NCBI GenBank assembly: GCA_021776735.1 | Contig: JAJFFH010000027.1 | Span: forward strand, 248,001 to 312,000 | Length of the DNA: 64,000 nucleotides | Direction: 5' to 3' | DNA from: Planctomycetota bacterium | GTDB taxonomy: Bacteria; Planctomycetota; PLA2 | Part shown: positions 28,573 through 36,698 of the stretch, one piece after another | Layout: each line of letters starts with the position of its first letter | Position numbering within the stretch: the first letter of the stretch is position 1 | Position numbers and translations under genes: made by a program | Notes under the pieces: generated by a model | Databases searched by the model: none | What the model saw: the letters and a program-made list of their open reading frames with translations, nothing else | What the model was told of the DNA's origin: nothing

Positions 28573-29137
28573 TCGGCCGGATCGGCGCGTGGTTCTGATT
28601 GGGCTGCGCGGGGCCGGGAAAAGTTCGGTCGGGCCCGAGCTCGCGCGACTTCTTGGCGTGCCGTTTGTCGATGCCGACGACGAGGTAGAGCGCGCGTCCG
28701 GGCGGACGGTCGCGGCGCTGCTTTCGGCGGGTGAGCTGCGCCCGGCCGAGGCGATGGTGCTGGCGCGCTTGCTTGCGGGCGAGTCGTGCGTGCTTGCGAC
28801 CGGTGGGGGGGCCGTGCTGTGGGATGCGTTTGGTGACGCGACGCGGCGCGGGGACTGGACGGTTATCTGGCTCGACGCCGGTTCCGACGAGCTGGCGCGG
28901 CGGCTGGCCGGGGATGGTGCGGAGCGACCGTCGTTGACGGGCCGACCGGCGTCCCCGCCTGGGTGCGCGAATGAGATGGATGAGATCGGTGAGATCGCCG
29001 CGGTGCGTGCCGAGCGCGACGCGCTGTATCGAGCGGCGGCGGCGTACCGGATCGACACCGCGGGAAAGACGCCGGGCGAAGTGTCTCGTTTCGTGGCGCG
29101 GCTTTTGTGCGACGACGAAAGGCCGACTGCCGATTAG
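28562..29137 (+). CDS. aroK: Shikimate kinase
   Basis: 191 residues from ATG at 28562, overlapping the upstream gene by 11 bp. Walker A GLRGAGKS (14-21), the shikimate-binding DADDEVER, the ATGGGAVL loop and a lid region RPSLTGRP are present. It phosphorylates shikimate, the step after the bifunctional enzyme encoded just upstream. The lid is longer than in E. coli (GRPASPPGCANEMDEIGEI). Confidence 0.94.
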   Translation: MSSDRPDRRVVLIGLRGAGKSSVGPELARLLGVPFVDADDEVERASGRTVAALLSAGELRPAEAMVLARLLAGESCVLATGGGAVLWDAFGDATRRGDWTVIWLDAGSDELARRLAGDGAERPSLTGRPASPPGCANEMDEIGEIAAVRAERDALYRAAAAYRIDTAGKTPGEVSRFVARLLCDDERPTAD

Positions 29138-29155
29138 GATAGGACCTGTACGCCC

Positions 29156-31408
29156 ATGCGCACGCTGTCGGTTGTCCTTCTCCTCACCCTTTGTCTGTCC
29201 GCGCGCGACGGCGATCCGCGCGTGGAGCGTGCTCTCAAGGTCGAAACGGGCCCGAAGGAACGGGTCGAGCTGCTCGACCGGATCGCGGCGACTGACCGCG
29301 GTGCCAAGGCACTCGCCACTCAGGGACTCCAGCCCGATCTCGACCCCGAGGTCGTCCATGCGGTTGTGGGTGCGCTTGTCCGCTCCGGTCGCCACACCTC
29401 GCATCTCGAGGCGATCGTGCGGCTGGTCGGCGTGAAGAAGCATCGCCGTCGTGTCCTGTACCGGCTGCAGGAAGCAGTCGATGGGCCGAAGGGCAAGGAA
29501 CTCGTCGGCGACCTCGACGAAATGGCGCGGGGCATCACGGCGGCGGCGGGCAAGGAGGAGGCGCTGCGGATCGCGGCGGTGCGCGTGCTCGGGCGGATGC
29601 CTCGCCGTCGGGCCCTGGAGACCATTGTCGGTGTCTGGGGCCGTGTGGGCGAGACGCCCGCGGTGCGCGCGGAGTGCCGGCAGGTGCTGCGCGGCGTCTT
29701 GGACGCGGCGACGGCGGAGGAGGCGGTGGCGTATCTGCGACGCAGTCCTTTCCACAGCTACTTCGACATCCTGCGCGAGCGCATGCTGGGGCTCCAGGAC
29801 CAGGTCAATCGATTGCGGCCGTTTCAGCGCAAGTGGCTGCTCAAGGCGCCGCCGGATGAGGCGCTCGCCGCCCTCGGCAAGGGCGACGCCCAAACGCGAA
29901 CGATCGCCGCGAAGCGGATTGCGGAGTTGGCGGCCGCCGGACAGACCGCACCGCTCAAGCCCGGCGCGTTCGCGGAGCAGGTACTTGCGGCCACCTTCGT
30001 CGAGCGGGACCGGCGGCCTCCGTCCCCGGTTGCCCTGGCGACGATGCTCGATGCGCTGCGCAGCCTGTGGGGCGCGGACAAGGGTGGGCCGCTGCGGTCC
30101 CATCCGCCCGACGCCGGCGCGCGGATCCTGCGTCTTGTCGAACCGCTGGCCGCAGGTGGTCACGGGCGTGACGGCGTCGGCGATGCGTGCCTCGGATTGC
30201 TCTACGCCATGAAGGCCCACGGGACGGCGGGGCTGGCGGATTTCGCGCGGCGCTCGAGTGCCACCGATATCCGGCGCAAGGCCGTGCAAAACCTCGGACT
30301 CCTCGCCGGTGCGGTCGATGACGCGGGCAAGGCGTACATCCGCGACCAACTGATCGATCTGCTCGTGGGCGGAGACAAGACCGCGCCGGTGCGTGCGCAA
30401 CTCTTGTTCAGTCTCGCCGAGAGTTTCGATCGCGTCCCGCAGGCGCGCGACGGCGTGCTCGGGCTGCTCAAGGATGTCGAGGGCGACAACGGGCTGCCGA
30501 CCGCGGAGATTCGCTCGTGCATCAAGATCCTGCGCAAGACCGGCGAGGACGCCGCCTTCGACGATCTCATCGAGCTGTCCCGCTCGCACAAGAGCGCGGA
30601 TGTCCGCCGCGTGACGATCGAAGAGGGCCTCTTGCCCTGGGCCGCCCGCAACGGCAAGGGGCCGCGGGTCTTCGCCCATCTCCGCGCCTTGGCGCTGGCC
30701 GAGGACGCCGCACCGGCGACGCAGTCCATGATCATCAAGGCGCTGGGCGGCAGTGCGGACCCCGCCGCGCATCCGATGCTCGTGGAGCTGGCCGCGTCCG
30801 ACGCAGTGGACGCCGCCCGCAAGGCCGAAGCAAAGACAGCGAAGTTCGCGCTGGGCCGCGCGCTGGTTCGCCCCGGACGCGGGCGCGTCACAGCGGCGGA
30901 TGTCGCAACCGCACTCCAAATCCTGGAGGAGGAACGCGACGCCGACCCGAGTCTCGCCCAAGCGCTCGCGCAACAGATCGTGACCGCCGCCGCGACGGCG
31001 AAGGTCAAGCCGCTCCAGGCCCGCTACCGCATCGCGACGGCCCACATGGCCGTCAAGCCGGGCGACGAGGAGCGCATCGTGCAACTCCTGACCGCCGCCG
31101 CCGAAAACGCGGAACCGGACGCCCTGCCGGCGCCGCTGGAAACCGAACTGCTCAAGGAACTCGTGACGCGCCTGGAAAAGAGCCAGAGCTTCCTCGTCGC
31201 GTCCCGCCGCCTCAAACGCCTCGCCGAACTGTCGAAGGCTGTGCCCCGCGACGAAGCGAGTTGGCTGCTCCGCGCCGCTGAAGACGCGCTCAAGGCCAAG
31301 GACAAGGACGCCGCAAAGGAGTGCCTCAAACGCGCGGAAGCGCTGAAGGCGCTGGACGAAGCGGGGAAGGCCAAGCTCGTGGCGCTTCGGAAAGAAGCGG
31401 ACGGGTAG
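29156..31408 (+). CDS. Secreted HEAT-repeat protein
   Basis: 750 residues with a signal peptide (MRTLSVVLLLTLCLSARDGD). The mature protein is almost wholly helical with HEAT-like units such as SSATDIRRKAVQNLGLLAGA, KSADVRRVTIEEGLLPWAAR and AAPATQSMIIKALGG. The last 150 residues look like a TPR or coiled-coil region rich in Ala and Lys. No enzymatic motif. It starts 18 bp after aroK, and its TAG stop is directly joined to a copy of the dispersed motif. Probably a periplasmic scaffold. Confidence 0.75.
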   Translation: MRTLSVVLLLTLCLSARDGDPRVERALKVETGPKERVELLDRIAATDRGAKALATQGLQPDLDPEVVHAVVGALVRSGRHTSHLEAIVRLVGVKKHRRRVLYRLQEAVDGPKGKELVGDLDEMARGITAAAGKEEALRIAAVRVLGRMPRRRALETIVGVWGRVGETPAVRAECRQVLRGVLDAATAEEAVAYLRRSPFHSYFDILRERMLGLQDQVNRLRPFQRKWLLKAPPDEALAALGKGDAQTRTIAAKRIAELAAAGQTAPLKPGAFAEQVLAATFVERDRRPPSPVALATMLDALRSLWGADKGGPLRSHPPDAGARILRLVEPLAAGGHGRDGVGDACLGLLYAMKAHGTAGLADFARRSSATDIRRKAVQNLGLLAGAVDDAGKAYIRDQLIDLLVGGDKTAPVRAQLLFSLAESFDRVPQARDGVLGLLKDVEGDNGLPTAEIRSCIKILRKTGEDAAFDDLIELSRSHKSADVRRVTIEEGLLPWAARNGKGPRVFAHLRALALAEDAAPATQSMIIKALGGSADPAAHPMLVELAASDAVDAARKAEAKTAKFALGRALVRPGRGRVTAADVATALQILEEERDADPSLAQALAQQIVTAAATAKVKPLQARYRIATAHMAVKPGDEERIVQLLTAAAENAEPDALPAPLETELLKELVTRLEKSQSFLVASRRLKRLAELSKAVPRDEASWLLRAAEDALKAKDKDAAKECLKRAEALKALDEAGKAKLVALRKEADG

Positions 31409-31424
31409 CGTACGGACGGCGATA
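31408..31424 (+). repeat. Dispersed motif fused to a stop codon
   Basis: GCGTACGGACGGCGATA; its first G is the last base of the TAG stop of the HEAT-repeat gene. The TAGCGTACGG arrangement recurs at 35513 and 63916. Confidence 0.9.
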
Positions 31425-31587
31425 CTCTCGAAACCGGCTACGCCGAGAATCGCCTGCGGCGCTTTTCGTTAGCCGGGCGGGCGCGGCTTGGTGGGGGCGG
31501 GCGGTTGCGGGCCGGAACTGTGGCGGCCCCCTGTGTCTGCGGACAGGCGGCTGATTCGGACGTAGGCGTTCCGCGACCGAGGTTCAC

Positions 31588-31605
31588 GTTCACGTAGTGC
31601 TTGCC
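31588..31605 (-). repeat. Partial copy of the 42-bp intergenic repeat
   Basis: GTTCACGTAGTGCTTGCC matches the inverse of 31732-31749 at 17 of 18 bases, so the two could fold into a long-range hairpin spanning about 160 bases. Confidence 0.7.
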
Positions 31606-31731
31606 CGCCTGTGTGCGGGGGCGGATAGAGCGGGTTCGGGTTCCACCGTCGCCCTGCGGGCTATGGCGGACGAGTCGGGTTCGGGACGCGGTCACGCGGC
31701 CGGTCGTCGCTTGGCCCGCTCCCTCGGCAAT

Positions 31732-31773
31732 GGCAAGCGCTACGTGAACGTCGTTCGTGAACGCGAACGGATC
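31732..31773 (+). repeat. 42-bp repeat, copy A
   Basis: Identical over 42 bases to the inverse of 48457-48498. Both copies lie in non-coding DNA. The unit contains internal GTTCACGAAC-like dyads. Confidence 0.85.
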
Positions 31774-31812
31774 CGGCGGATCGGGGACGAGTCGGTTGAC
31801 CGCCGCGGTCCC

Positions 31813-31840
31813 TTGACACCCGCGCCACCCGAATTACCGT
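31813..31840 (+). promoter_or_regulatory. Sigma-70 type promoter of tRNA-Met
   Basis: TTGACA (31813-31818), 16-bp spacer, TACCGT (31835-31840). The tRNA begins 12 bases after the -10 element, a normal distance for a stable RNA promoter. Confidence 0.75.
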
Positions 31841-31852
31841 TGGGGGTTCGCT

Positions 31853-31926
31853 GGTGGGGTAGCTCAGTTGGTGAGAGCACAGGATTCATAACCCTGAGGT
31901 CGGCGGTTCAAATCCGCCCTCCACTA
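31853..31926 (+). tRNA. tRNA-Met (CAT anticodon)
   Basis: 74-base cloverleaf: acceptor stem GGTGGGG paired with CTCCACT (two G-U wobbles, one at the terminal pair), D arm GCTC...GAGC, anticodon loop TTCATAA, T arm GGCGG-TTCAAAT-CCGCC, discriminator A. The 3' CCA is not encoded. The anticodon-stem pair next to the loop is A-C. Lacking the three consecutive G-C pairs of initiators, it is most likely the elongator tRNA; a tRNA-Ile with lysidine at C34 cannot be excluded from sequence alone. Confidence 0.93.
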
Positions 31927-31928
31927 CA

Positions 31929-31959
31929 AGAAATCGCGCGGCTCTGCCGCGCGATTTCT
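31929..31959 (+). terminator. Terminator hairpin after tRNA-Met
   Basis: Perfect 14-bp stem (31929-31942 with 31946-31959) and a TCT loop, starting 2 bases after the tRNA. The following ATTAG is only weakly T-rich. The 3' side of the hairpin may also guide tRNA 3' processing. Confidence 0.85.
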
Positions 31960-32079
31960 ATTAGCTCTATGAGCGTTTCCGAGGTTGGACAGGCCCGGGA
32001 GCCAGCGAACGTCGGCGGGCTTGATTTGCGGTACGGCAGCCCGGCCTTCCCGCGGCCTGATGTTCTTCGAGCTAGGCGT

Positions 32080-32631
32080 TCAATCCTGGTCGGTCGAGCT
32101 CCAGGTGCGCTTGCTTCCGCTGTAGGTGTGGAGTCCAAGGAACCCGGCTTCTCGCTTGGCCTGGTATTCGGGCAAGCAGTCGTCTTCGGGGAAGTAGTCG
32201 CCGATCACCACTTCGTCGCCGTCCATGTTGTCCATGAGGATCCCCGTGCGGCGTCCGGATCGAATCATGACCCTCGGATAGCCGATATGATCGCCCATGC
32301 TCAGAGACGATCCATCTTTGTTGCACCCGATCTCAAGTCCAGCGCCTTTTGCCGCTAGCATGGTCCATCCGGTTCCCTGCTCGCCGGCTGCGAAAATCGT
32401 TCGCAGGTTGCCCTTTGGGTCGTTCAGCAGAATCACGGAGCTGTCTTCGTAGGCCTGAAACTCAACCTGGATCACGCCTGACGGACCCTTCAGGGCGAGC
32501 GAGGTGCCGCGTTCGTTGGATTCGAACACAACGCCATCCGGTAGTGTCTTCTTTGGAACCCGTGCTTCGTGCAACGCGAAGAGAGACACGGAGAGAGCGG
32601 CGAAACCAAGAAGCGTGGGTACTCTCTTCAT
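32080..32631 (-). CDS. Small secreted protein of unknown function
   Basis: 183 residues, ATG start, signal peptide MKRVPTLLGFAALSVSLFAL. The rest is beta-rich with repeated patterns (GTSLALKGPSGVIQVEFQAY, SVILLNDPKGNLRTIFAAGE, GLEIGCNKDGSSLSMGD) that suggest a repetitive beta-helix-like fold. No catalytic motif. It lies downstream of the FGE-like lipoprotein gene on the same strand with a 212-bp gap. Function unknown. Confidence 0.65.
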   Translation of the reverse strand: MKRVPTLLGFAALSVSLFALHEARVPKKTLPDGVVFESNERGTSLALKGPSGVIQVEFQAYEDSSVILLNDPKGNLRTIFAAGEQGTGWTMLAAKGAGLEIGCNKDGSSLSMGDHIGYPRVMIRSGRRTGILMDNMDGDEVVIGDYFPEDDCLPEYQAKREAGFLGLHTYSGSKRTWSSTDQD

Positions 32632-32843
32632 CGCCTCACCGCCCGGTGACGGCGAAGTCGTCTTCGAGAGCCTGATTCATCTGCCAAGGCGACATCCATT
32701 CGGACACGCTATCACGTCGATCGCTGCGCGCACATGGGACGTCAGCTTGCGGCCGTGCTTGCTCCGGATCCGGGTTTGTGTTGGACCCGTGCGCGGCGCG
32801 GTGCCGACCTTCACTCGGTAGATGCTTCCGCGTGGATAACCGT

Positions 32844-33644
32844 CTACGGATCTCGGGCAAGCCGGAATCCGTATGGCTGGACCGTGAATACCGGGGTCAA
32901 GCCTGGCGGCATGTTCCACCTTACCGTTGCTCGCAGTTCCTCCGACGGCGAACTGAAGCAGCCTCCGCGGACGACGTAGTCTTTCCCCTCCGCTGGGCCG
33001 GTCGGATCGATGTCAACGGCTTTCGGCCTCAGTTTTGGATAGGGGCCGTACCGATCCGAGCACCATTCCCAAACCCCACCGAGCATGTCGCGGATCCCCA
33101 GCGCGTTGGGCGGGCCGGGCCGTTTCGGTACGCCCGGCGGTTGTCGCTTTTTGACGCAAGCGAGAACTTTCGCACGGTACTCCGATGTCGGCGAACCGAG
33201 CTTGCAGGCATACTCCCACTCGGCCTCGGTCGGTAGCCTAAAGCCGGTCGCGTTCAGGAACTTCCGTGCGTTGGCCAAGGGCACGTGTTGAGTGGGTTCG
33301 GATTCATACCCTGGCGGACAGCGGCTTCCGAGAATCGCGCAATACAGTCCGTACAGAACCTCGAGCCGTGCCAGATAAAACGGACGGGTGATGCGGACCC
33401 TTCTGGAGGGACGTTCGTTGTCGCTGGCCAGGTGATCATCCCGATCGGCCCCCATAACAAACTCGCCAGCGGGCACGAGGACGAACTCCAGGCCATAGCG
33501 CCGATCCCGCACCTCGCGTGGCAAGCCCGTCTTCTCGTCGATAGACGTGTTCGGCAGGGCCTCGTACCAGCCAGACGCAGGCTCGGTGGAACGGGTAGAT
33601 TCGCTACAGCCCGACGCCACGAACGCCATGAGAGCAACGATCAT
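32844..33644 (-). CDS. Lipoprotein with formylglycine-generating-enzyme-like fold
   Basis: 266 residues from ATG at 33644 with AGGA 5 bases upstream. The N-terminus MIVALMAFVASGCSES is a lipoprotein signal with the lipidated Cys in ASGC. The rest is the FGE-sulfatase/SUMF1-type domain: FVLVPAGEFVMG, RRVRITRPFYLARLEVL, GFRLPTEAEWEYACK, GGVWEWCSD, YVVRGGCFS and the terminal YGFRLARDP. The paired active-site cysteines of true formylglycine-generating enzymes are not evident near the RGG motif, so a non-catalytic binding role is more likely, as for many planctomycete members. Confidence 0.85.
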   Translation of the reverse strand: MIVALMAFVASGCSESTRSTEPASGWYEALPNTSIDEKTGLPREVRDRRYGLEFVLVPAGEFVMGADRDDHLASDNERPSRRVRITRPFYLARLEVLYGLYCAILGSRCPPGYESEPTQHVPLANARKFLNATGFRLPTEAEWEYACKLGSPTSEYRAKVLACVKKRQPPGVPKRPGPPNALGIRDMLGGVWEWCSDRYGPYPKLRPKAVDIDPTGPAEGKDYVVRGGCFSSPSEELRATVRWNMPPGLTPVFTVQPYGFRLARDP

Positions 33645-33801
33645 CAAGTCCTGCGTCACCGTCCTCCTCGCGATCCAGAATGGTCTCGGTAGTGCCATCG
33701 GGGACGACGACTCCAGCGATCTTGAGCATATCGCCATCGTACGGCAGATCACGGAGTCCGGTGTGGTGCACGTGCGTGGTGGACACATTGCCGAACCAAA
33801 A

Positions 33802-33818
33802 GCATCGCCGTCCGTTCC
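33802..33818 (-). repeat. Dispersed motif, GGAAC variant, upstream of the archaemetzincin
   Basis: On the minus strand GGAACGGACGGCGATGC. It lies in the 181-bp divergent gap, 7 bases before the GTG start at 33826. Confidence 0.88.
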
Positions 33819-33825
33819 TGTACTC

Positions 33826-34684
33826 GTGCGCTGGGTCGGACTGGCTCTGCTTCTTGCCGCGTGTGGCCGTGAGCCCGCGTCGCTGCCGGCGACGCACTCG
33901 GAGTCCGTGCTCAAGCCCGGCGCGTTTCACGTCAAGGGGCCTGTCCGGCGCGGCGACTGGCTGGATCGGTTCAAGGAGCGGGGCCGCAGCGTTGCGGCGT
34001 ACAAGCGCAGCCAACCTGTTCGCGCACGGCCGGGGAACGTACTCGCGTTTTTTGCCCGTCGGACCGTTCAACGCGCGCGAGCGCGCGGTTTTTCAACAAA
34101 CGAGCCGATTCGCGGCGCGTTGGTTCAACCTGAAAGTGCGCAGGCTCAGGCCCGCCCGCCTGCCGAAAAAGGGCTGGTCCCGCAAGCGCGCGTTCGGGCG
34201 TCAGTACCGCACCGCCTGGTTTCTCGACCACCTGCTGCCCGACCGGTGTCCGCGCGACGCGGTGTGTTGTTTCGCCGTCACGATGTCGGATCTGTATCCC
34301 GAGCCGAGCTGGAACTTCGTCTTTGGCCAGGCGTCCCTGCGCGGTCGCGTCGGCGTGTGGTCGTTTCGGCGTTTTTTAGGCGACGGCGACAAGATCATGC
34401 TCCGCCGCGCATGCCAGCTCGTGGTTCACGAGGCCGGCCACGCCTTCGGACTCGAACACTGCGTGAAGTACGAGTGCACGATGAACGGCTCGAATTCCCT
34501 GGACGAGTCCGATCGCCAACCGTTGCACCTGTGCCCGCTGTGCCTCGAAAAGCTCAAATGGAACCGCGGCTTCGACGTGCGCCGGCGCTACAAGCGCCTG
34601 CACGCGTTCTGCCACGAGGCGGGCCTGCGAACCGAGGCGGCGTGGTTCGCGGCACGACTGAACAGACTCGGCGAAAGCGAGTGA
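33826..34684 (+). pseudogene. Archaemetzincin-type metalloprotease lipoprotein, frameshifted
   Basis: A GTG at 33826 opens a lipoprotein signal (VRWVGLALLLAACGRE, lipobox LAAC) and reads to RARPGN near 34036. The catalytic half continues one base later: TYSRFLPVGPFNARERAVF, then HEAGHAFGLEHCVKYECTM and CPLC, the complete archaemetzincin signature HExxHxxGxxHCx4CxM plus CxxC. Removing one G from the GGGG run at 34032-34035 joins the halves as RPGTYSRFLPVGPFN. The family is zinc aminopeptidase-like. The break is either a sequencing error, a recent inactivation or a slippery site; all zinc ligands are intact. Confidence 0.75.
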
Positions 34685-34734
34685 ACGGGGTCACAGGCAA
34701 TAGGGGGGCGGGGGCAGAGCGCGCCCGCGCGCGG

Positions 34735-35499
34735 TCAATCGGGAAGTGGCGTCTTGTCCCGCATCTCCGGGAGCGGCGGAGCCAGGTCGCGAAAGCGGAT
34801 GTCTTTGACGTTCGACTGGATCAAACGGCTGACGACCGCGATGACATGCTTGTAGGCGACGTCGGGCGCCGCGTCGATCTCGATTTGCTGTCCTTGTAGC
34901 CCGCGGGAGAGGTGTTCGAGGCGCACTCGTTTTCCGTCTACGGCACAGACCAGACCGTTGTCTGTGGCCCACAGGCGAATCCGTGTTGGAGTGCCCTCGG
35001 GCACCGACGTGGGCAAAAACACCGTCAGCTTGTTTCCCCAGTGGCCACTGGGCTCCCGCCGCCGGACACCGAACAGGAGTTTGTAGTACCCCTGCTCGTG
35101 GAACACTCCGAGAATCCAGCGGACGTGGCGCCAAGGAGTGTTCTCGTCCGCGTCGAGCCGAACGAAGAGTTTGCTCCACCTCCTGTTGTTCCGGGTCACC
35201 CAGCCCGCGCCTGTCTTCTTGGAATTGTAGTTCTCGGCATAGCGCGATATGCGTGCCGCGAGTCCGGCCAAGGTGACGACCTTCCCTGCGTGAATCCGAC
35301 CGCTCCTGTCGAGGTCCACGCCGACCCGGTCGTGGGGCTCGTCGCCCTTGTCGGGCTCTGCGGCGGCAGCGACAGGCAGGGTAAAGCCTGTCGGATCCGA
35401 CGCGCCCGGATCGGGTTCGTTGGACTCGCAGCCGACGAGGCTGCCGACAATGCTCCCCAGCAGCGCCGCGCATCGAACAAGACGACGTGCGGCAGACAT
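34735..35499 (-). CDS. Lipoprotein with ExbD/TolR-like periplasmic domain
   Basis: 254 residues from ATG at 35499, which begins a lipoprotein signal (MSAARRLVRCAALLGSIVGS, Cys in SLVGC). The C-terminal 90 residues resemble the periplasmic domain of ExbD/TolR: KLTVFLPTS, GLVCAVDGKRV, IEIDAAPDVAYKHVIAVVSR and VKDIRFRDL. The usual membrane helix with its essential Asp is missing. The middle part (about 75-150) resembles no known domain. The start codon lies inside a copy of the dispersed motif, which fills the whole gap to the upstream stop. It may associate with a TonB/Tol-type motor, but no such genes are in view. Confidence 0.65.
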   Translation of the reverse strand: MSAARRLVRCAALLGSIVGSLVGCESNEPDPGASDPTGFTLPVAAAAEPDKGDEPHDRVGVDLDRSGRIHAGKVVTLAGLAARISRYAENYNSKKTGAGWVTRNNRRWSKLFVRLDADENTPWRHVRWILGVFHEQGYYKLLFGVRRREPSGHWGNKLTVFLPTSVPEGTPTRIRLWATDNGLVCAVDGKRVRLEHLSRGLQGQQIEIDAAPDVAYKHVIAVVSRLIQSNVKDIRFRDLAPPLPEMRDKTPLPD

Positions 35500-35513
35500 C
35501 GCCGTCCGTACGC
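35496..35513 (-). repeat. Dispersed 18-bp motif that supplies a start codon
   Basis: Read on the minus strand: stop TAG of the aminopeptidase gene, then CGTACGGACGGCG, then ATG of the lipoprotein gene. The motif is the entire intergenic spacer. Confidence 0.92.
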
Positions 35514-36646
35514 TACGGTTGCGGAAAACTCGGATCCACAAACCTTCCGTTCTTGGTCAGGACTTCGCCGTCGATGCGGACGATGCCGCCTGGTCTCAGG
35601 TCGCCGACCATGTCCCAGTGCAGGCCGCTCTTGTTCTTGCCGCCGCTTTCGGGGTAGGCGGCGCCCAGGGCGGCGTGGAACGTGCCGCCGATCTTTTCGT
35701 CGAACAGCGTGTTGCGCGTGTACTCCGTGATGGAGTAGTTCGTGCCGAGGGCAAGTTCGCCGAGACAGCGGCCGCCTTCGTCCTGGTCGAGCATCTGCAG
35801 CAGGAATTCCTCGTTGCCGGATGCCGAGGCCTCGACGACGCGGCCCTGTTTGAATTGCAGCCGGATGCCGGCGACCTCGCGGCCGCCGTAGACCGCGGGG
35901 AAGGTGTAGTGCACGCAGCCTTCGGTCGCGTCCTCGATGGGGCCAGTGAAGACTTCGCCGTCCGGGAAGTTTTCCTTGCCATCGCAATTGATCCACTGGC
36001 GGCCCTCGATGCCGAAGCGGATGTCGGTGCCTTCGGGGGTCTCGATGTGCATTTCCTTGGCCTGCTCGAGGCGGTCGGCCAGGCGTCTTTGGGATTCGCC
36101 GAGGGCCTGCCACGCGGCGACCGGGTCCGGCTCGTCGAGTTTGCCGGCGTGATAGACGAAGTCCGCATAGTCGGCGAGCGACATCTGCGCGTCCTGGGCC
36201 GAGGCGTGGTTCGGAACCACGGTTCCCGTCCAGCGGAGCCGGTCCGGATCGTCCGCGGGCAGCGACGCGCGCTTCATGAACAGGTCCATCAGGGGGGCGC
36301 GCGCCTGGCTCGCGAGCGCCTGTCTCTTGGGGTCGACGCGGCTCAGGCGTTTCGTGTTGCGCTCGACCCAGGAGGTGATGCGCACGTTGGCGCACGTGAT
36401 GACCTCGCGGTCGAGTTGGCTCACGTATTGGAGTTGCTCGTCGCTGCCCAGCTTGAAGAGCAATTCGTCGCACGCTTCGGGGCCGAGGCGCACCCAGGGG
36501 TGCCCGCCCGCGCGCACGACCTCCGCAAAAAGAGCGGTGACGAACTCTTCGGAGGCCGTGGTTCCCTGCAAGACGACGAGGTCGCCGGGTCGCACGGCCG
36601 TGGAGTAGTTGATCAGGACGGAAGCGAGCTTTTCGAGGCGTGACAC
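35513..36646 (-). CDS. Aminopeptidase, M29 family
   Basis: 377 residues from GTG at 36646 (VSRLEKLASVLINYSTAVRPG), the start that matches the family; the frame stays open upstream. Family features: NYSTAVRPGDLVVLQG, metal ligands in GNEEFLLQ/CLGELALGTN, the FDEKIGGTFHAALGAAYPE block and HWDMVGDLR. These enzymes are two-metal (Zn/Co) leucyl-type aminopeptidases of the cytoplasm. No Shine-Dalgarno is visible, but TTATCT lies 7 bases upstream. It shares a strand and short spacing with the lipoprotein gene downstream. Confidence 0.9.
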   Translation of the reverse strand: MSRLEKLASVLINYSTAVRPGDLVVLQGTTASEEFVTALFAEVVRAGGHPWVRLGPEACDELLFKLGSDEQLQYVSQLDREVITCANVRITSWVERNTKRLSRVDPKRQALASQARAPLMDLFMKRASLPADDPDRLRWTGTVVPNHASAQDAQMSLADYADFVYHAGKLDEPDPVAAWQALGESQRRLADRLEQAKEMHIETPEGTDIRFGIEGRQWINCDGKENFPDGEVFTGPIEDATEGCVHYTFPAVYGGREVAGIRLQFKQGRVVEASASGNEEFLLQMLDQDEGGRCLGELALGTNYSITEYTRNTLFDEKIGGTFHAALGAAYPESGGKNKSGLHWDMVGDLRPGGIVRIDGEVLTKNGRFVDPSFPQP

Positions 36647-36698
36647 GTCGAGAAGATAACCCGATGCGTCGCGCAGCAACAGGGCGGTGCAGGGTTGC

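Larger units (their letters stand above)
31425..31812. other. 388-bp non-coding stretch rich in inverted repeats
   Basis: No convincing gene. It holds GC-rich inverted repeats, two GGGTTCGGG-type runs (about 31633 and 31676), and the two arms of a large imperfect hairpin described separately (31588-31605 with 31732-31749). The 42-bp sequence ending at 31773 recurs inverted at 48457. Confidence 0.6.

Noticed and set aside
28433..31084. An 883-codon minus-strand frame opposite the HEAT-repeat gene
   Set aside because: Low-complexity Arg/Gly-rich translation, no motif; the plus-strand frame has a signal peptide and HEAT units.
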